A DNA stretch of 64,000 bases from Paragonimus skrjabini miyazakii. Its lineage: Eukaryota > Platyhelminthes > Trematoda > Plagiorchiida > Troglotrematidae. The stretch lies in contig JTDE01000431.1 of NCBI GenBank assembly GCA_014338405.1, forward strand, positions 62,997 to 126,996, given 5' to 3'. This document shows positions 57,251-64,000 of the stretch, piece after piece (position 1 is the first letter of the stretch; every line of letters begins with the position of its first letter). The position numbers and the translations under genes were made by a program. The notes below the pieces were generated by a model. That model ran no database searches. It worked only from the letters and a program-made list of their open reading frames with translations, and was not told the DNA's origin.

Positions 57251-58896
57251 TGGCAGTGACCTTGCCTGTATCATTCTAAAACTGCCTGCATGAAGACCGC
57301 GGGACATTACCAACAATTAACTGCTGTGAAAGAAAGCCTTGCTGTTGTCTCCAATTGAGTTGTCGTCGTTTAGAACAAACTGGAAAACCACTGAGAATGC
57401 TCAACAGCTGGAGCCTTAATACTCGATGTGATGTTTGTCTGTGAGATTGTCGTTGCCTTAACAGTGGGGTCGGACACTGGCACCGCTGTAACTGCGACCA
57501 TACAATGTATACTGTGACACATGAGTGTCACAGTCTGAGTGTCAAAAGTAAATCAATCTTCAAAAACGCTAGTTACAACATCAACACTTTACACAAAATT
57601 GTCCGGGTAAGCAAAACGCTCAACAGTCGCCAAACTTATATTTGTCAGTTCAAGTTCTGCATTATAACAGTAACTGGCAAAAGCATAAACCTGTAACTCA
57701 AACACCAGAAGATTTGATGCAGTGGAACTTATAATCTACCAAAATGTACTTCTACTAAAAACTGTCGAACGACTGTTGTGTTACAAGAGTTTCAGTTACA
57801 TCACGTTGTTTAACCTTTTGCAACGACAAGTTTGAAGATATGTGTTAAAATCTTTCATGATTAAGGTTTAGACTCAAAGAACTAAAAGAGAACACAAAGT
57901 TCAAGAGAATTGGTCGGCAAGATGAGCTCGTCCAGATCAGTTACTCCCAGTGTGAGGTCGTGAATAACTTAGAATAATCCAGTAGTGACGCTAAATCGAC
58001 TACTCCAACGACGCTGATTTATACAGTCAGACTAACTGAACTGACCAGCGCGTAAGAAAAAAAAGTACGTAAAGGAAATCGGAATTACTGGGATTCAAAC
58101 TCTACTTCTAACAAAAGTAACAAAAAACGCTCCCATATCTTGATTGTGGATTGACTGTGGATTGAACTGTTCAGAAAGAAAATGATTCGAAGGGAACAGA
58201 CAGAAAACTAGCTTTCAAGGCCACCATATGCTGGTGAAAAACGAACAACGTCAGCCAATACACAATAGGGAAGTTTAAGTAGGTACGGCTTTATGGACAC
58301 AAACATTGAGAAAACGGATACATTCTTTGTCTGCAGCCGTGGTATAAAATCTATCATAATTATATACTGCACGCAAAGAGAAGCAACGTAAAAGCGCGAT
58401 CAAGATCAAATTTTCAGAAAACAGCCCAGATATAATGTAACGAATTCAAAGTTTTACATCACAACAAGCGGAGCGTCAAGCATATCACATGAACTTCAAC
58501 AAATTCAACAGTTTGACTTTGTGAACTCAAGGTTGAGGCTTCGCCACTCGTGAGAATAACGAGCTTGATGTTCAGTATCTCACAAGAACGCAATGACTAG
58601 ACATAAGTACGTCAATCAATAAGTCACAGTGGATAAGATTGTTCTTTGCTCACCAAATAATTAAGCTCATATGAGGATCACGAGTATCTCGAATCAATCA
58701 CTGGATCATTTTTGGGTTTGAGCCCAACTCATGTGACCCTGCCGTATGTAATGACAAGTTACAGAGTAAATATAGACGAAAATGGATGGCAAAGAGAAAG
58801 AGCTGGAAGAAAAAAGGACAAATGTTTGACGAAAAAGAGTCAGCTAGTCTGGAGAATACAAGCTCTATACTGACTGCAACACAACGAAATGCCAAC
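57251..58896. other. Intergenic, no recognisable gene
   Basis: AT-rich. Contains the hairpin at 57511-57534; otherwise nothing. Confidence 0.45.
57511..57534. other. Perfect hairpin, 10-bp stem and 4-base loop
   Basis: ACTGTGACAC and GTGTCACAGT pair perfectly around ATGA. The downstream bases CTGAGTGTCA repeat part of the arm. No histone or tRNA context. Confidence 0.6.
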
Positions 58897-59325
58897 GAGT
58901 GTTTTCAACCAGCGGTGTAGATTACCGTGAACTCCTCAACCAGGTGGATGGCGATCGCTAATATTGCTCAGTGGGGGATCAAGGCTTCCACAGCACGTGA
59001 ACACTTCACCGTTTAATCACCGTACGGTTTCTTCAACTATCAGCAACCACAGTGATCAGTACCTGGTTTTGCACACCCTCCATCGACAAACCGAGTGTTT
59101 ATCCCAGCCGGCAAAATGAATGCATCATTATTGTCTCGGTTGTCAGTCGCAAGCTTCCACATTTCCTAACTACACACATATTTACCACTGTGTTGTTCAT
59201 AAAGTTAATCCGTCTGATATAGGCTAACTGGTGGACACAACGGTTACGGAATACTGAGAGTTCATATGCACCTATCACACAAATGGGTCACGCCTCTGAT
59301 CGGTGGATTAAAATTGAGCGCGCAA
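58897..59325 (+). repeat. Unnamed dispersed repeat, copy 2
   Basis: Partner of 41474-41885, same orientation. It begins GTTTTCAACCAGCGGTGTAG and ends near CTGATCGGTGG. Confidence 0.7.
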
Positions 59326-59409
59326 ACTAACTACAAACTCTGTATTTGATCACAAAAGAGCAAAGTATGGCTTTTTTGTCCACATACCCAACATCAGTCA
59401 GCTTACTAC

Positions 59410-60300
59410 TTGGCTAAAGTTCCACTCCAAGATCTTTAAATCCTCTGAGTGCACCTTCAGGAATTTGTGACCCATCACAAAGCTGAAATGGAATAGGGAG
59501 GTCATACATTCCTGTCAAACGCCTTTCAGCGTGGAGGAAGCTCGGGATAACTACCCATAATTGTGCATCCTGCACTAGCATGAAGCACACAAAAACTTCA
59601 ATGACAGGCAGTAATTTAGTGAGCCACCTTTTTAAATTTAATCTCACTTACTCCCAGTTTAATGGCGATTCGGGGAGAATAACACCCGATTTCCCCTGAT
59701 GAAAATGCCTTCTTCATTTCATGGTCCTTGCGCAGACTTTGCCTGAACCTTCGCTCCGGTTCAAGGGGGTCATTATCGCAATCAAAGTCAGGGGGCCTAT
59801 GTTATCGAGTTGTGCTGAAACACAAGAAGTTCTTTTATGTGCTATCTGCAGTAGTCCTATGGAATAGACCTCTTCAAAAGAGTTTCGCATATTTATTGAG
59901 ATATTTTTGTTTGGTTCACTCCAACTTTGTGACCTAGGTAGGTTAAGTGCCAGTACCACTCCACAAGTGTTTTCTCTACCTTCGCTGTCTAAAGTTCAAC
60001 CGAGTACTTTATGCCTTTGAACAAGTGACTTCTAAGTAAACCGCAAAACAACGTGGGCGTGTAGAACAACATGATTGGTGTCAAGGATGATTACTGTAGA
60101 ATGAACTACAATCTGTAATGGAGTGGCGCCACCGATAGTTGACGGCGATGTGATCAACTTACGTCGAAGGTTGAGTAGTTCGGGGTAGTCTCCACATGAC
60201 GCACTGCCGTGGTATACGTTGAAGTTCGCCACTCGATAAATGAATACCGTGAGATGCGTACAATAATAAAAGTCGATCATCAATATCAGTGGATAATGTA
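59410..60300 (-). mobile_element. RTE-type LINE remnant, minus strand
   Basis: 60270-60050 (minus) translates with shifts to YASHGIHLSSG, then VDHIAVNYRWRHSITDC, closely matching the endonuclease end of the plus-strand copy at 25050-25200. Near 59760-59700 the segment SLRKDHEMK parallels SLRKDREHY of that copy (about 25584-25610). 59647-59414 may hold the following linker (EGALRGFKDLG). More diverged and shorter than the first copy; no polymerase boxes survive. Confidence 0.65.
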
Positions 60301-63112
60301 GGGACATCAAAACCAATGAGTTAATGGTGCGAATACCTCGTTCATATTAGACTCTCCTAAGAAGACAAAGAAAGCCAATTTACTTTGATGAATTCAATAT
60401 GTTTCATCAAATGTATTATGAAAATATTACAAGCGAAGCTGTTTGGGTCACCATCTTGAAACAACTGCCCTGGTACATTCACCATTTGAAAAGTACCATA
60501 TTGTTAAATAAGATGCATGTTCGAGCAACATTTTCTTCAATTGTACAACCACGTACACTAAGTGGCGTTAACTTGGAAAAGTAAATATTTTATTAAACAA
60601 CCAGAATTTGCCTTAAATATTACATATGATTCACTCCAATGACAACTGATACAAGTAACACAAAAGTAAACCAGTTGACACATCATATTCACAGTAGAAA
60701 GCATAAAAATTCTGTAGTATGAATTCAATCAAAAAATAGTGACCCAACAAAAAAAGTGGCTTAATCTATTGACTCAAAAATGCAGACCATACTTTCTGTA
60801 GATTTCCAAGATTCCACGTCATAAAATTGTTTTTTGATATCATGGCAACTACTAAATTATTATTGCCAATTACTTCAATGAACACGCGTCCACCTAGTCA
60901 CAATATACATTGTCCGATCTCCCTTAGTTTGTGGATGTAAGTCAATTTGGGTTCAGTGAATACAGTAAGCAGCTTGCTTGAAAAATCGGAGTATCTGACA
61001 TAAGGTAAGCGAGTGTCCTAAAAATACCAACCCTTTTAGGAAACTCTGATCTATGAAGTGACAGAAAAATTACTAAGCTTCGGGGGTTCACACACATTTC
61101 ACTTGTGCGTGTAAGACCAAAAATATGAAACCGGTATATTTCTGAAACCAAATCTCTCCACAGTCAATTTACTTTGAAATCAACTGGATGCATGGCTAGC
61201 CAGATTGCCTTATCCAACAGCAACGTTCAGTCTTGAACCTGAGTAAAGTGGTTACATCGTGATTTTTGATTCGAAACCGTCCGCGGATAAAAATGGAAAG
61301 CAGTCGATATTACATTTCCGAAGAAATATGTGGAATAACCGACACACGTAGCCCGAAAGCTGCGTTCCGGTTAAATATTGAGTTATGAGAGCATTGTCTG
61401 ACTGAGCATGTGACCTATGAACTCCCAATAAGCTAGAAACGGTGTGCTTTTTGCTGCCGAACAACTTCAAAGATAATCGTTGCTCCGATTATTTTATCAG
61501 TTACTATTCAAAAACTCGTTCCCAGAAAAAGGTAAATTTGATGTATCTAAGACGAAAGTTTTATTCGGTTGCACACTAAAGTTGATAATCTAGTCAACAC
61601 GGACACCGGATGGCCAAGTTGAACAGTACAATGCACTGATTAGTCAGCCATATCTGTCGTCATTTACATCACAACTTGCATCTATAGGTTCCCAGTTAAA
61701 GCGGCCCATGCTACCCCAGGGCAGCTTAAATTGTACAGATCGAAACAGATATGGGTGCTCGGTCACCAGTGTCAGCAGAACAGAACGACATGTAAATCAA
61801 TGAATGACCCAACATTTATTCCAGTACGTTGAAAGTGCGACATACCAAAGTAGTGGGTGGATTATGCAACCAACTCGAAACCAATAAGAAACAACGTCAA
61901 TCCCACAATGTTTTTCAATTCACATCGTTGAGTGAACAATACTGAAGCATTTTGAATGGATCATGCTACTAGTAACAGGCAAATGCCATGCCCCGTGCGT
62001 ACCATTTTTAGCAAAACAGGCTTCTCGACTTCTTTAAGCAACAGGGGTTGAGTATCATTTTGCAGTTGTCACAGTCGCGAACGCCAAATGAACTTGTGTG
62101 TGTGCTTCCAATGTTCCCCTTTTGTATGTAGTCTTCATTCTTTGGATTATTGGCAAGGAATTTGACTTCGTCTGAAAGACCGTTTACCACAGCACGCACT
62201 TATAAAAATCAACTAAACATTACGTGGCGTTTCCTGAGAATCGAAGTAATTGTCTTCTGCGAACAAAAACCAATTGGACAGTTGGTGTAATAATCGAAGT
62301 CTAATATGACGAAATGGAGACACACAACTTAAAGGAATTCTGTCATGATTTGTAGCATTGTAGAACGTTAGAGTGAACTGACTATTACACAGATTGTATT
62401 AACCTTCTGCCTGGCTTTTCATATCCAGGCTTTGTAAAAAGCGCCATCAACAAATAGGAACTTCCCTTTTTTGGAATACAAAGGAATTGAAGTGTTCTCT
62501 ACCTACAGTCTGCTGTTTCCAGTATATTAGTTGTTAGAAAAACTGGTTAAGGAGCAAACTTGACAATCTGTAAATGTCACTTATTTCCTAAGCCGGAAAC
62601 TCATCATTCCAGGATCCATCCTTTCACCTCACTCATTCATTGGTGACACGTAATACATCAATGTTCCACAATCTGTCATTTGTCTACTATTTACAAAAAA
62701 TCTTACCATAATGTTCACAGTAGTGGAAAAAAACGAAAAAACCAAAATAAAAGCAACACATTAGCTTTCCAAAGACAGGTTTGTGACATGCTTGTTATTT
62801 TCTCGCAGATTCAAAATTCAGCTTTTAACATTTTCGTACCATTAACGGAATGGTACTTTGTGCAGCTCAATCTGAATAACTGTCGTTATATCCAAAATCT
62901 AATACTGTTTCTGCTGGGAGACATATAACATGACATCCGTTCAAGTTGCATACAGCTACGCCATAGTAAATTAGGTCATCATTCGACGGTTAAAAACCCA
63001 ACCGAAGATTGTTTACAATAAAACGATTACCCCACCAATACATAACATAGGAAGTAAAAACTGCTTTGTTTGTGTCCATAAATAAACCGAAAACAAACAT
63101 ATTAGAAGTTTA
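60301..63112. other. Intergenic, one doubtful terminal exon
   Basis: At 62809-62928 a strong acceptor (GTTATTTTCTCGCAG) precedes 39 open codons and a TAA, with AATAAA about 90 bases on (63017-63022). It could be a last exon, but the peptide (IQNSAFNIFVPLTEW...) is unfamiliar and no donor partner is known. Nothing else seen. Confidence 0.3.
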
Positions 63113-63279
63113 CTGATGAGTGGTCGGGGATTTCCTAATCGCGGGTTTATCGATTGGAGTTAACAGGACAATTACTGTGTCTACATTTCGAGACGATCGG
63201 GCAACCTGATCATTACTCACAAGGGAAAGTGGTTGAGCGTTCTCATATGATAATTCGATCATGCCTAACGTGAGGTCAA

Positions 63280-63334
63280 TGGCGCAGTGGTAAACACGGT
63301 TGCCTCATGAACTGAATGTCCGTGGTTCAAGTCC
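63280..63334 (+). promoter_or_regulatory. Internal Pol III promoter (boxes A and B)
   Basis: TGGCGCAGTGG fits the tRNA box A consensus and GGTTCAAGTCC fits box B exactly, 33 bases apart as in a tRNA gene. The region resembles a tRNA 5' part, but no acceptor stem closes, so it is SINE rather than a tRNA gene. Confidence 0.8.
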
Positions 63335-63391
63335 TGGCAGTGGCGATGATATGCACTACTGACGAGCTCTAATGAGAGCGAAACTCGAGCC
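63324..63391 (+). ncRNA. Hammerhead ribozyme in SINE, overlapping box B
   Basis: Core CTGACGA (63359-63365); five-pair stem II GCTCT/AGAGC around AATG (63366-63379); GAA at 63380-63382. The bases from 63383 (ACTCGAGCC) pair back to GGTTCAAGT (63324-63332), forming stem III with one mismatch and one G-U. Cleavage would follow GTC at 63333. Stem I between 63334 and 63358 is weak: the pair next to the core is C-A, though AGTG/CACT can pair nearby. Core and stem II are convincing; present-day activity is doubtful. Confidence 0.7.
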
Positions 63392-63480
63392 TACTGCTTC
63401 TTTTCGAAAGTTGCCGACTGGAAAGTCTGTGGGGATGCTACAGCTGCGATCAATTGTGAGTGATGTTCAACTTGAGATAT

Positions 63481-64000
63481 TAGAAGTTATTTATAACGTT
63501 AATAAACCAACGTTACCACAGAAAGCTGACGAGTTGCACATGCTTTCGACTTGTAACTAACCACTCATAAACTTCTTTACCTCAAAATAGACGACCGTTA
63601 CTAGTTAATATCTCAGGTAACTGAAAACTTGAGTTAAATTTGGCAAAATGCATTGTAAATACCATAAAACACATCAATGACTACTTCCCGAGTGAATCAA
63701 ATTCCCCAAACTGACCACTTCAACAAATAACACTTTTGATGCAACAACGTTTTAACCACTTTTGGTAGACTTTTCGAGAAATTTGTGAAGTGGAATGAAT
63801 GCCATTTGCACGAATATTCTGCAACACCATACCAAAGAAGTTGTAATCAGCAAAGCAGCTTAAAATCTCCCCAGATATACCTATCGATTTGCGCTCATCG
63901 TCCTTTTGCGTGGTATGTTACTCTTTGAATACTTACCAAAAAAGAGTATAAAAATTGTTATCAGTCATCTGTGTAAAACATGAACATTAGTAATTGAAAG
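63481..64000. other. Intergenic, no recognisable gene
   Basis: AT-rich, no frame or repeat recognised. Confidence 0.45.

Larger units (their letters stand above)
63215..63480 (+). mobile_element. tRNA-derived hammerhead SINE, copy S1 (best preserved)
   Basis: Order: leader, box A (63280-63290), box B (63324-63334), hammerhead core (63359-63383), then a 3' body shared with S2 (GCTGCGATCAATTGTGAGTG) ending near 63480. Related upstream sequence at 63113-63180 matches the outer edges of S2 and S7. Seven copies occur in the window in both orientations. tRNA-derived SINEs use partner LINE enzymes, but the partner here is unknown. Confidence 0.85.

Noticed and set aside
63280..63334. A functional tRNA gene.
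   Set aside because: Boxes A and B are present, but no acceptor or anticodon stem folds, and seven diverged copies share the downstream body.

Overview
The window looks like a stretch of a large, AT-rich, repeat-laden animal genome, most probably a parasitic flatworm (digenean fluke). This is inferred from the mix of elements: Penelope-like elements (PLEs), an RTE-type LINE, an R2-type LINE, a gag/protease fragment of an LTR retrotransposon, and a tRNA-derived SINE family carrying a hammerhead ribozyme, a combination known from schistosomes (the Sm-alpha family). There are no bacterial-type operons, rRNA genes or CRISPR arrays. Two 100-base runs of N (32994-33093, 56966-57065) are scaffold gaps.

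Host coding potential is sparse. The one convincing protein-coding segment is a very long, acidic, serine/glutamate-rich exon (about 45073-47366) ending in a consensus splice donor. A small exon at 51336-51469, in matching phase, is the likely next one. Two weaker candidate exons upstream (37862-38049, 38135-38331) have phases that would let them join the same gene. I do not recognise the protein.

Layout: 90-1497 is an LTR-retrotransposon gag/protease remnant bounded by inverted copies of one 100-bp LTR end and a 4-bp target-site duplication. 7285-10005 is a decayed PLE with direct terminal repeats. 14478-15182 is the 3' end of a second PLE bounded by short inverted repeats, each holding a minimal type I hammerhead motif. 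15549-16640 and 27781-27970 are further PLE pieces. 24180-26530 is a broken RTE-type LINE, with a second inverted remnant at 59410-60300. 33760-37650 holds four decayed SINE copies; others lie at 16795-17090, 22085-22290 and 63215-63480 (the best preserved). 41474-41885 and 58897-59325 are two copies of an unnamed repeat. 43012-44178 is a long inverted-repeat element. 54774-57250 is a minus-strand R2-like LINE with an altered polymerase motif.

The main biological theme is self-cleaving RNA in retroelements. Hammerhead motifs occur in a PLE terminal repeat and, independently, in the SINE family, where the Pol III box B can pair as one strand of hammerhead stem III. All homology calls were made by eye from translated motifs; no database search was run.
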